Positions 1-5,535 of a stretch of 7,455 bases of DNA are shown piece after piece. Position 1 is the first letter of the stretch. The number at the start of each line of letters is the position of its first letter. Both the position numbers and the translations under genes were made by a program. Under the pieces are notes generated by a model. That model saw only the letters and a program-made list of their open reading frames with translations, had not been told where the DNA came from and made no database searches. This DNA is from Bacteroidota bacterium (GTDB lineage Bacteria > Bacteroidota > Bacteroidia > Bacteroidales > VadinHA17), in the NCBI GenBank assembly GCA_030642585.1, contig DAOWNN010000108.1, positions 1 to 7,455 of the forward strand, written 5' to 3'.

Positions 1-48
1 GGTGATATCGTAAGGCCCGAACCCATTGGCACTAAAAAAACAGCATAA
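1..48 (+). CDS. Possible 3' end of a convergent gene, cut by the left edge
   Basis: The first plus-strand frame is open from base 1 to a TAA at 46-48 and reads GDIVRPEPIGTKKTA, which looks like an ordinary protein C-terminus. The other two plus frames hit stops within the first dozen bases. If real, this gene would converge on the TonB receptor gene, and the palindromic DNA at 103-162 would lie between the two 3' ends. Fifteen codons are too few to assign a family, and an open stretch this short can occur by chance, so this is a tentative call. Confidence 0.25.
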   Translation, partial: GDIVRPEPIGTKKTA

Positions 49-102
49 GCAGTTTGAGTAAAATGAACATAAGTATTGAATTGGAAATATTACTCCTCTA
101 AA

Positions 103-162
103 GAAGACTTGCGAATTTGAGGACGTAGTATACTACGTAGTTCTTATGTGTTGGCAATCTTC
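103..162. repeat. Nested inverted repeat with a perfect 16-bp palindrome, between 3' ends
   Basis: The core at 123-138, ACGTAGTATACTACGT, is a perfect palindrome. Around it, GAAGA at 103-107 and TTGC at 109-112 can pair with TCTTC at 158-162 and GCAA at 154-157, leaving one bulged base. The whole therefore forms a cruciform or long imperfect hairpin centred near 131. It lies 37 bases past the receptor stop codon. There is no long T-tract on either side (only TTT after the outer stem on the minus strand), so it is not a standard intrinsic terminator. It may be a 3'-end processing or transcription-stop structure, or a repeat element. Nothing else is recognisable in 49-198. Confidence 0.6.
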
Positions 163-198
163 GTAATACACTAACTGGCAGGTGTTACTTACATTGAT

Positions 199-2700
199 TT
201 ATTTGTCTATTTTGCCTGGACCTCTTTGTTTTCTTTTGTTTCTCCTCCACCTTTGACCTCTTGGTCTATCATCTTCATCTATTGCTTGTTCAATCCAATT
301 ACTCCCCACACTTCGGTTTAAAATTGAGTTACCAATTTTAATCCCAAAATATATGGTTCTTGGATTAACAGGACCATAAATATAACCCGGATCACGATTT
401 ATGCCTGTATCAAAATCACTCTGATAGGAATTAAAAATATTCTTAATACCTAAATACATTTGTAAGGTAGCTCCATTCAACTTAATATTCTTACTGATTT
501 TACCCCCAAGGTCAAAAAAGTTATCAGAGACCCTTAATTCTCCATTTTCCTGATCTTGAGCTTCAGTACCAAAATATGGAACAAGCATTTTGCCTGTATA
601 TGTGGCATTGGCTGAAAGTTGAAGATTTCTAAAAAATTCCCAATCCATTGTAAGGAACCCATAGTTTCCGGGTGTTCGTAGATAGCTGGTTTCATCGAAG
701 TCCTGGGGCCCCAGGTATTGACTTTTCTGTATGGTAAATCCCGAGTTGATTGAAAAACTCCTGCCGGGAACAATACTTAATTCCATGTTCACTCCACTTA
801 CATATGACCCTTTTTCTGCATTGGAGCGTGTATATATTACGGTGCCGTTTTCATCAGGAGCACCAATACTAGTTGCAAACGGATTTATTAACCGGGTATA
901 AAACCCTTCTACAAGAAAATCGAAATTTACATTTGATAAATTACTATTAAAATTAAATGATGCCAGGTAACTTCTGCTTGATTCTTGTTGAAGGTCAGGA
1001 TCATTTTTGTGGATTATCTTACGTGAGCCAGAGGTTTCAATGTGCAGATCTTCATCAAATATCTGTGGAGCCCTGTAGCCTTCGGAATAACTTGCTCTAA
1101 ATTGAATTGAGTTATTTAGATTGTAAAGCACATTAAATCTTGGGCTGAATACATTTCCGGTAGTATTTTCAGAACTTGTAATAGCATCAAATATGGAATA
1201 ATGATCATATCGAAGACCTGCCGATAGTTTGAATTTGTTTATAGTGTATTCATATTGAAAAAACAAACCTGCAACTTCCATGTTTTGATCTGCAATTATT
1301 GTATTTGGAATATGCGGGATGGAAATAATAGTATCATTGATAATATTTGCATTTGCGATGTCTGGATATCCCTGTTTTACATCTTTTATTGTTTCACCTT
1401 TCCATTCAAAACCCAATACAAGGCTTGAGCTTTTGAAATTGCTCTCATAGTTTATGCCAGTATTGTATGAGAAGTTATTGGTATTTCCATAATCTGAAAG
1501 TGATTGATTTGCACCATAATAAGAATCTCTGTTAATGTATTGACCTGACAAAAAAACAGATAGTAAGTCAGTTTCACGGATAAAATGATCGTAGGTAATA
1601 GCAGCTGTAGAAATATTATGATTGAGAGCTTCTGCTATCCCGGCTTCATGCACCGGGTAGTTGAATTTATCTCCTCCACGACGTTTTTCGTTGATATGAA
1701 AAAAATCTGTTATCAGTTTACCTCTATAACCAATGCGATGATGAAACCGTGTGCCTATTGTTGTATTTATGATTTCAGGCAGTTCTGAAAAACTATCATT
1801 ATTTGCATCAAATGGCTCTTTCATACGATAGAACCCGTAAAGAGACATCCCGGTCTTATTGTCTGCAGAAACCAGGGATGTATTTAAGCTTATATTCATG
1901 TCATATGCAGGTCCCCCTGACCCTTCCATTCCTATGCCCGTAAATCCATTACTCATACCCAGTTCATAAGAGTCATAAACAGGATCTTTAAGGATTAAAT
2001 TTACTGTTCCTGCTATTGCATTTGAACCATAAAGTGCAGATCCACCCCCGCGAATAACTTCTATTCTTTCAATCATATTAGTGGGAATCAACTCAAGCCC
2101 ATATACTCCTGCAAGCCCGCTAAAGATTGAACGGCCATTGATTAATATTTGAGAATAGGGTCCTTCAAGACCATTCATCCTCAATTGACTAAAACCACAG
2201 TTTTGACAATTGTTTTCCATTCTTAAGCCAGGAACAAAATTTAAACCTTCGCTTATAGTGTTTGATTCAGTGCTATTGAATAATTTTGGAGTTAAAGCAG
2301 TAACAATTGTTGAAGCATCTTTTTTCTTCATATTATTCCTGTCTGCTGTGATAACCACCTGCTCAAGTTCAAGAATATCTTCTTCCAGTTCAAACTTTAT
2401 TTCCCTGGTTTCATTTTTATTAATATTTAGCACATAATTTTGTGTCTTATAGCCAATGGCACGTGCAATGATTGTTAATGTGCCAACTGGGACGTTTACC
2501 AGGGTATAGTGACCGGTTCGATCTGTGGCTGTTCCTATTGTAGTCCCCATAACTGAAATAGTGGCGAAAGGTAAGTGATCACCTTTACAGGTTACATGGC
2601 CTACAATGACAGCATCAGTTTTTCGTTGGGATAAAACCGGAATAGCAGAAAGGAAGAGTAATAGCAATAAAATGCTTTGTCTTATTTTATTTAAAATCAT
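199..2700 (-). CDS. TonB-dependent outer-membrane receptor, probable metal or metal-complex uptake
   Basis: This 833-residue TonB-dependent receptor should bind a ligand at the cell surface and import it into the periplasm using TonB energy. The ATG at 2700 gives a clean signal peptide (about residues 1-25, ending VLSQ). A GTG 13 codons upstream would add an odd extension and is not preferred. Residues 31-105 form a carboxypeptidase-regulatory-like domain, followed by a short linker with ELEQVVITADR. The plug is at about 127-240 and carries CQNC at 165-168, LRMNGLEGPYSQIL, and RIEVIRGGGSALYGSNAIAG near 212-231. The rest is a 22-strand-type barrel, the last strand being about RTIYFGIKIGN. A further 41 residues, strongly basic at the end, follow that strand, which is unusual. 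The gene lies 97 bases after the His-rich gene, with no clear promoter of its own between. The CxxC plug and His-rich neighbour favour a transition metal or a metal complex such as heme. The ligand is inferred. Confidence 0.9.
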   Translation of the reverse strand: MILNKIRQSILLLLLFLSAIPVLSQRKTDAVIVGHVTCKGDHLPFATISVMGTTIGTATDRTGHYTLVNVPVGTLTIIARAIGYKTQNYVLNINKNETREIKFELEEDILELEQVVITADRNNMKKKDASTIVTALTPKLFNSTESNTISEGLNFVPGLRMENNCQNCGFSQLRMNGLEGPYSQILINGRSIFSGLAGVYGLELIPTNMIERIEVIRGGGSALYGSNAIAGTVNLILKDPVYDSYELGMSNGFTGIGMEGSGGPAYDMNISLNTSLVSADNKTGMSLYGFYRMKEPFDANNDSFSELPEIINTTIGTRFHHRIGYRGKLITDFFHINEKRRGGDKFNYPVHEAGIAEALNHNISTAAITYDHFIRETDLLSVFLSGQYINRDSYYGANQSLSDYGNTNNFSYNTGINYESNFKSSSLVLGFEWKGETIKDVKQGYPDIANANIINDTIISIPHIPNTIIADQNMEVAGLFFQYEYTINKFKLSAGLRYDHYSIFDAITSSENTTGNVFSPRFNVLYNLNNSIQFRASYSEGYRAPQIFDEDLHIETSGSRKIIHKNDPDLQQESSRSYLASFNFNSNLSNVNFDFLVEGFYTRLINPFATSIGAPDENGTVIYTRSNAEKGSYVSGVNMELSIVPGRSFSINSGFTIQKSQYLGPQDFDETSYLRTPGNYGFLTMDWEFFRNLQLSANATYTGKMLVPYFGTEAQDQENGELRVSDNFFDLGGKISKNIKLNGATLQMYLGIKNIFNSYQSDFDTGINRDPGYIYGPVNPRTIYFGIKIGNSILNRSVGSNWIEQAIDEDDRPRGQRWRRNKRKQRGPGKIDK

Positions 2701-2738
2701 AAACGATATATTTTTTTGAATTAGGATAATGAAATTCA

Positions 2739-2753
2739 CGATTTGTTAAATCG
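2739..2753. repeat. Small perfect hairpin in the receptor leader
   Basis: CGATTT and AAATCG form a 6-bp perfect stem with a 3-base loop, 39-53 bases upstream of the receptor ATG and after the His-rich gene stop. No T-tract follows on the minus strand, so it is not a terminator. It could be an operator half-site pair, an mRNA-stability element or chance in AT-rich DNA. Confidence 0.4.
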
Positions 2754-2797
2754 CAATTATTATCACTTACTACTTGTAAAGCCAGAAAAGACTTATA

Positions 2798-3178
2798 TTA
2801 AAAAGATTGAGATAAAAAGAAGGGAGGAGCTCGACTATTAAGTGGCACAAGGGAATTGTTATGAACCCACTGAAAAATATATACCTTGATTTTTCCTGTC
2901 AGGCTAAAAGCCTGGAATAGTACAAAAATGGAGAAGGAAAAAATAAATAATGAAAGGTTGCATGATAGTATAAAGGCAAGTTCAGAATGTGTATGTGTTT
3001 CCTGGGACTTATCATTATTTTCAGTCTTGTGATATGGATGGGCATGTTGAATTATTAATCCATCCCTGGTTTGATGAGAATGAAGGAAAAAGGCATTGTT
3101 CAGAATCAACAGGAGCATTATTCCTGTGAGGAATAGGCTCAGAGGATTCTTGTATGTATTATGATTCCTTAAATTCAC
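2798..3178 (-). CDS. His-rich two-helix inner-membrane protein, putative metal-binding partner of the receptor
   Basis: This 126-residue protein has a basic N-terminus, a hydrophobic segment at about 13-32, a His-rich loop, a second hydrophobic segment at about 67-92, and a polar tail ending SRAPPFFLSQSF. The loop holds seven histidines between residues 33 and 64 (HSH, HAHPYH, HTH), a pattern typical of Zn, Cu, Ni or Fe binding. With the N-terminus inside, the loop would face the periplasm. Small Bacteroidota proteins with a similar layout and a C-terminal RAPP-type motif occur beside TonB receptors; this is recalled and not checked here. The start is a GTG directly after the DUF456 TAA, in the same frame. 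The next candidate, ATG at 3118, would cut the first membrane helix in half. Tight coupling to DUF456 and to the receptor downstream suggests one operon. Its biochemical role is unknown; a metal chaperone, buffer or sensor all fit. Confidence 0.75.
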   Translation of the reverse strand: MNLRNHNTYKNPLSLFLTGIMLLLILNNAFFLHSHQTRDGLIIQHAHPYHKTENNDKSQETHTHSELAFILSCNLSLFIFSFSIFVLFQAFSLTGKIKVYIFQWVHNNSLVPLNSRAPPFFLSQSF

Positions 3179-3658
3179 TTAAAATAATTCAATAATAAAG
3201 TAATAGCTCATTATGAAGGAGGAAACCAGCTTTATTCCAACTCCCATAATAAAGCCAAAAAGGGAACCCATACCGGCTTTAAAAGATTTCTTAAACTCTT
3301 CTCCTTTAAGAGATTCTGCGATAATTGCACCAGCTAAAGGACCAATTATGAGGCCTATGGGTGGGAAAAAGAATATTCCTATGACCATACCAATTGTGGC
3401 TCCCCAAATCCCGGCTTTGGATCCTCCCATTTTTTTTGTCCCCCATATTGGAACAATATAATCCAGTATGGTTACTATTAATGCAATAAAGGCCATTAAA
3501 AACAGGAAGCGTGATTCAAAATCAGCAAATTTCGTGAAATGAAGCATCAACAGGCCTATAAAACTAATAGGAGGCCCAGGTATTACCGGCAGTATGCATC
3601 CAATAAGGCCAATGATCATGAACAGAATGGCAAGTATGAGTAAGATATAATCAAGCAT
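3179..3658 (-). CDS. DUF456 family multi-pass membrane protein
   Basis: This 159-residue integral membrane protein matches the DUF456 family. It opens with a hydrophobic helix containing GLIGCILPVIPGPP (residues 17-30), the family's hallmark Pro/Gly turn. It continues with a second helix ending in LDYIVPIWGTKKMGGSKAGIWGA (about 65-87, hyphenated here only by position), then a Gly-rich pair of helices with PPIGLIIGPLAGAIIAE (99-115), and a last helix at about 130-156. The Gly-every-fourth-residue spacing suggests tight helix packing. Length is normal for the family. No enzyme motif is visible and the family function is unknown. It starts with ATG, 45 bases downstream of a candidate -7 element, and its TAA abuts the GTG of the His-rich gene, so it is probably the first gene of a three-gene unit with the receptor. 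Whether it takes part in metal uptake is inferred only from that position. Confidence 0.9.
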   Translation of the reverse strand: MLDYILLILAILFMIIGLIGCILPVIPGPPISFIGLLMLHFTKFADFESRFLFLMAFIALIVTILDYIVPIWGTKKMGGSKAGIWGATIGMVIGIFFFPPIGLIIGPLAGAIIAESLKGEEFKKSFKAGMGSLFGFIMGVGIKLVSSFIMSYYFIIELF

Positions 3659-3702
3659 TTATCTTTATAAAATATTGAATACCAATTTTCCCTGTAAAAT
3701 AG

Positions 3703-3710
3703 CAAAGCTA
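3703..3710 (-). promoter_or_regulatory. Candidate -7 promoter element for the DUF456 / His-rich / receptor unit
   Basis: On the minus strand this reads TAGCTTTG, a full match to the Bacteroidota -7 consensus TAnnTTTG. It would place the transcript start near 3696, giving a leader of roughly 38 bases before the DUF456 ATG at 3658. No convincing TTTG-type -33 box sits at the expected distance (the nearest candidate is TTTA about 16 bases upstream), so the assignment rests on one element plus position. Confidence 0.45.
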
Positions 3711-3776
3711 ATTCATTTATTTATTCTAAAGGATGAACAATTTTTGAATTGGATTCAAATTTACGATTTTATTTCA

Positions 3777-3954
3777 CTAGTGTCCGCAGAAAATTTGTTT
3801 ATCCGCTACGCGGAATTCATAGTCTTTTATAATTATCTTTCATACAATACTTAATCCCTTGCCTGCCGACTGACAGGGCTTACGTGGAAACTCTTCGTAG
3901 GTCGTACCTGTCAGGCAGGAGGTTTAAAATTGCAGAGCCCACTACACCTCGTTA
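3777..3954 (-). mobile_element. Probable degenerate mobile-element or coding remnant in the gene-free 3659-4064 stretch
   Basis: No intact gene lies in 3659-4064, but part of the minus strand reads like broken protein. After a TAA at 3954-3952 comes a 23-codon frame including GVVGSAILNLLPDRYDLRR. It is stopped by TAA at 3882-3880, and then the same frame runs on for 20 codons including GRQGIKYCMKDNYKRL to a TGA at 3819-3817. A shifted frame overlapping that end reads KDYEFRVADKQIFCGH and stops at 3777. The segment is visibly richer in G and C than the flanks and contains a large inverted repeat. Its left end has CACTAGTG followed by TCCGC repeated twice and inverted once (3784-3814). I read this as the decayed end of an insertion sequence or other repeated element. 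No family can be named from the sequence. Confidence 0.35.
3862..3919. repeat. Large imperfect inverted repeat (bulged 13-bp stem)
   Basis: CCTGCC at 3862-3867 and TGACAGG at 3871-3877 pair with CCTGTCA at 3907-3913 and GGCAGG at 3914-3919, with GAC bulged on the left arm. Inside the loop TACG at 3881-3884 can pair with CGTA at 3896-3899. The arms are much more GC-rich than surrounding DNA. No T-tract follows on either strand, so it is not a standard terminator. CCTGCC/GGCAGG-rich hairpins of this kind are typical of dispersed repeats, but copy number cannot be judged from one window. Confidence 0.7.
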
Positions 3955-3985
3955 GCTTATTTTAGTAATCCGGACTTATGCTGGA

Positions 3986-4024
3986 GAAATTAAAAACAGG
4001 CTTGCTGTTAATTATTTCACAGCA
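3986..4024 (-). terminator. Weak candidate terminator after the PepSY gene
   Basis: Downstream of the PepSY stop on the minus strand, TGCTGT and ACAGCA (4019-4024 with 4003-4008) can form a 6-bp stem. Alternatively AACAG and CTGTT around CAAGC (about 3996-4010) form a 5-bp stem followed at once by TTTAATTTC. The second form has the hairpin-plus-T layout of an intrinsic terminator but is short and AT-rich. The two stems exclude each other. Confidence 0.35.
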
Positions 4025-4028
4025 GAAC

Positions 4029-4044
4029 TCATAGTTAACTATGA
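4029..4044. repeat. Perfect 16-bp palindrome
   Basis: TCATAGTTAACTATGA is its own reverse complement. It lies 20 bases past the PepSY stop codon, in the gene-free stretch and just upstream of the candidate terminator. It may be a binding site for a dimeric regulator, part of a 3'-end structure or the edge of the neighbouring repeat element. Sequence alone does not decide. Confidence 0.6.
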
Positions 4045-4064
4045 TACGATTTGACGCAGTAATG

Positions 4065-4619
4065 CTACAGAATAAAGTATAGGAGGGCTAAAGGGATTAT
4101 TATCCCTGCTATAGTCAGCCATGCACCCCTGCCTGTAATTCCATTTTTCCCTTTAAGGATAAATAGTCCTGTGATGGCAAGCAGGGCAAGAGCCCCAGCG
4201 AATATATCAGAATACCAGGTCCACCATGTTCCGGGATTATAATGCAGGTAATTTGCTTCGTAAAAAATTGGTCTTCTTCGAATTGTTTCAATAAACCCAA
4301 ATCCCGAATCTAAATCAACAAGAATAGTTCCTCCATGCAGGAATACTTTTAGGCGATTCGCTTTTGGGAAGTAAAATTTCTTGACATTATCCCTGTCATC
4401 ATATTGGTCAACCAAATCAAAAACCCATTCTTCATTTATCTGTTCTTGTTGGGGAGGGACTTCAGTAAGATTAAATTCCTGATTGTTGATAATGTAGTTT
4501 GGATTCCAGTCTCTCATATGGTTCAGGGCAATTCCTGAAAGTGCATAAATTATTGTTGTGGCTGTAAAAAAATAGCCAAAATCACGATGAAGTACCCTGT
4601 TAAGTTTTCTCCAGTTCAT
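4065..4619 (-). CDS. PepSY-associated three-helix membrane protein
   Basis: With the ATG at 4619 this is a 184-residue inner-membrane protein of the PepSY-associated transmembrane type. It opens MNWRKLNRVLHRDFGYFF, the usual family beginning, with helix 1 at about 14-33. A periplasmic domain follows (about 35-130), ending RRRPIFYEANYLHYNPG. Then come helix 2 (WTWYSDIFAGALALLAITGLFIL, about 132-154), a GKNGITGRG turn and helix 3 (about 167-184). Histidines at 11, 34, 95 and 126 could bind heme or metal. Relatives such as FoxB and PiuB are linked to inner-membrane reduction of iron-siderophore complexes; this smaller version is not characterised. The frame is open back to an ATG at 4661, but that start would translate through the terminator-like hairpin at 4624-4654 and add 14 residues not expected for the family, so 4619 is chosen. 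No other gene follows closely: the next, DUF456, starts 406 bases on. Confidence 0.85.
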   Translation of the reverse strand: MNWRKLNRVLHRDFGYFFTATTIIYALSGIALNHMRDWNPNYIINNQEFNLTEVPPQQEQINEEWVFDLVDQYDDRDNVKKFYFPKANRLKVFLHGGTILVDLDSGFGFIETIRRRPIFYEANYLHYNPGTWWTWYSDIFAGALALLAITGLFILKGKNGITGRGAWLTIAGIIIPLALLYFIL

Positions 4620-4623
4620 ATAT

Positions 4624-4654
4624 AAAAAATTAAGGCTGGTAATTTTACCAGCCT
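4624..4654 (-). terminator. Intrinsic terminator or attenuator between the lipoprotein and PepSY genes
   Basis: On the minus strand a perfect 9-bp stem, AGGCTGGTA / TACCAGCCT (arms 4654-4646 and 4641-4633), encloses a 4-base AAAT loop and is followed by TAATTTTTT. This is the classic intrinsic terminator layout. It begins 26 bases after the lipoprotein TAA. The PepSY ATG at 4619 lies only four bases past the T-tract, leaving no room for a separate promoter, so PepSY expression must come from read-through or from a promoter inside the lipoprotein gene. The structure may thus set the expression ratio of the two genes. Confidence 0.8.
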
Positions 4655-4680
4655 GATTCATTACCTAAAGCTTCAAAGAA

Positions 4681-5211
4681 TTACTTGAGCTCTTCAAAAG
4701 CAGAACATTCAATTACATAGAAAGAGAGATGATCATTATCACAAGCATCAAGTTCTTCCTTCAGCTTCTCAAGTTGCTGTTTTTCTTCTTCCTGTTCTTC
4801 CTTGGTTTTTTCGGAGTCAGCAGAATTTAATTCATTTTCCCGGTTAGCGATATAGTCCTCATCAACTCTCAATTCCTCAATTAATACTCCATGAACCTGA
4901 ACATCGCTTCCTTCTAATTCAATCTCAAAGCTATTCATATTTTTTCCAGTTATAATTTTGATTTTATCTTCCGGGGATTCTCCAAAAACAAACATTTTTT
5001 TTCCTCCATGTTTACAAACATGGTCAACAGTTCCTTTAATACTGATCTCTTTTCCAAGAAATGCATCTGTATCTGCCAATATATCGCTAATATTTGCTTC
5101 AACAATTACATTCTGTGGTGCAGCGTCTGTGTTTTCAGGTTCTTTGGATGATTGGTTTGTGCAGGAAACCGAGAAGAGAGGAATAAACAGAAATAAAAAA
5201 AGTTTTTTCAT
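4681..5211 (-). CDS. Lipoprotein with a predicted OB-fold-like domain and an acidic coiled coil
   Basis: This 176-residue protein has a short lipoprotein signal (MKKLFLFLFIPLFSVSC), with Cys17 as the likely lipidated residue followed by a Ser/Glu-rich linker. Residues about 38-115 look like a small beta-barrel domain: DAFLGKEISIKGTVDHVCKHGGKK (within about 49-72), then FVFGESPEDKIKI and GSDVQVHGVLIEELRV. The strand pattern and GKE-x-V/I-KGTV phrase resemble OB-fold lipoproteins of Bacteroidota; this is by eye only. Cys66 in the VCKHGGKK turn is a candidate metal or redox site. Residues about 122-156 are a highly charged Glu/Lys helix, probably a coiled coil, and the C-terminus carries Cys157 and Cys169. 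It has its own -7 element upstream and a terminator downstream, and it precedes the PepSY gene. It probably sits in the inner or outer membrane facing the periplasm. Its function is unknown, but a partnership with PepSY is plausible. Confidence 0.8.
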   Translation of the reverse strand: MKKLFLFLFIPLFSVSCTNQSSKEPENTDAAPQNVIVEANISDILADTDAFLGKEISIKGTVDHVCKHGGKKMFVFGESPEDKIKIITGKNMNSFEIELEGSDVQVHGVLIEELRVDEDYIANRENELNSADSEKTKEEQEEEKQQLEKLKEELDACDNDHLSFYVIECSAFEELK

Positions 5212-5244
5212 AGTTGTATATTTTAATTTAATTTATTGCGAATG

Positions 5245-5252
5245 CAAAAGTA
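5245..5252 (-). promoter_or_regulatory. Candidate -7 promoter element for the lipoprotein gene
   Basis: The minus strand reads TACTTTTG, a full match to the Bacteroidota -7 consensus TAnnTTTG, and is followed by C as is common. The predicted transcript start is near 5238, giving a leader of about 27 bases before the ATG at 5211. No good -33 box is visible at normal spacing. It lies in a 173-base gap after the feoB unit (5212-5384) in which no terminator for that unit is evident. Confidence 0.55.
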
Positions 5253-5384
5253 ATAATTAGGAAAATATAATCATGTTTTCCGGGCCTGTTTTATATCATA
5301 AGTTGATGCCATCTTATTGGGAATCCTTTTTTTTAATGAGTACAGTGTTTAAGCAAAGCCTTATATCGAACTCACGTTATATTA

Positions 5385-5522
5385 TTAGTTTTTGAGCTTA
5401 CAACTTCCAATACAGCTTCCACAGGCTGAAGCAGGTTTCGGACCAAAAAACAGGTATGCAATTTTGTATATTGTATACAGGGCAGTTGATATAAAGATGA
5501 TTAAGGCGATAGTTTCTTGCAT
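5385..5522 (-). CDS. FeoB-associated Cys-rich membrane protein (45 residues)
   Basis: This short frame opens with ATG 13 bases after the feoB stop codon and encodes MQETIALIIFISTALYTIYK followed by IAYLFFGPKPASACGSCIGSCKLKN. One membrane helix (about 4-26) is followed by a compact tail with Cys34, Cys37 and Cys41. This layout matches the FeoB-associated Cys-rich membrane protein family (often mislabelled as a virus attachment protein p12 family), which is nearly always encoded directly after feoB. Its tail would lie in the cytoplasm or periplasm depending on insertion. The three cysteines suggest iron or iron-sulfur handling at the FeoB exit, but the family's mechanism is not established. No Shine-Dalgarno sequence precedes it, and translation may be coupled to feoB. 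Confidence 0.9.
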   Translation of the reverse strand: MQETIALIIFISTALYTIYKIAYLFFGPKPASACGSCIGSCKLKN

Positions 5523-5535
5523 TTATGAATGGTAT

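Noticed and set aside
2725..2737. Partial resemblance to a Fur box (GATAATGAAATTC) in the receptor leader
   Set aside because: Only one half matches the Fur consensus and no promoter element lies beside it; chance matches are common in AT-rich DNA.
2737..2739. GTG as the receptor start codon
   Set aside because: It would put 13 extra residues before a signal peptide that is already complete from the ATG at 2700, and it overlaps the leader hairpin.
3213..3461. 82-codon plus-strand open frame opposite DUF456
   Set aside because: It is antisense to a gene with clear DUF456 motifs and has no plausible protein character of its own.
4729..4740. Fur-box-like GATGATCATTATC segment
   Set aside because: It lies inside the lipoprotein coding region near its 3' end, far from any promoter.
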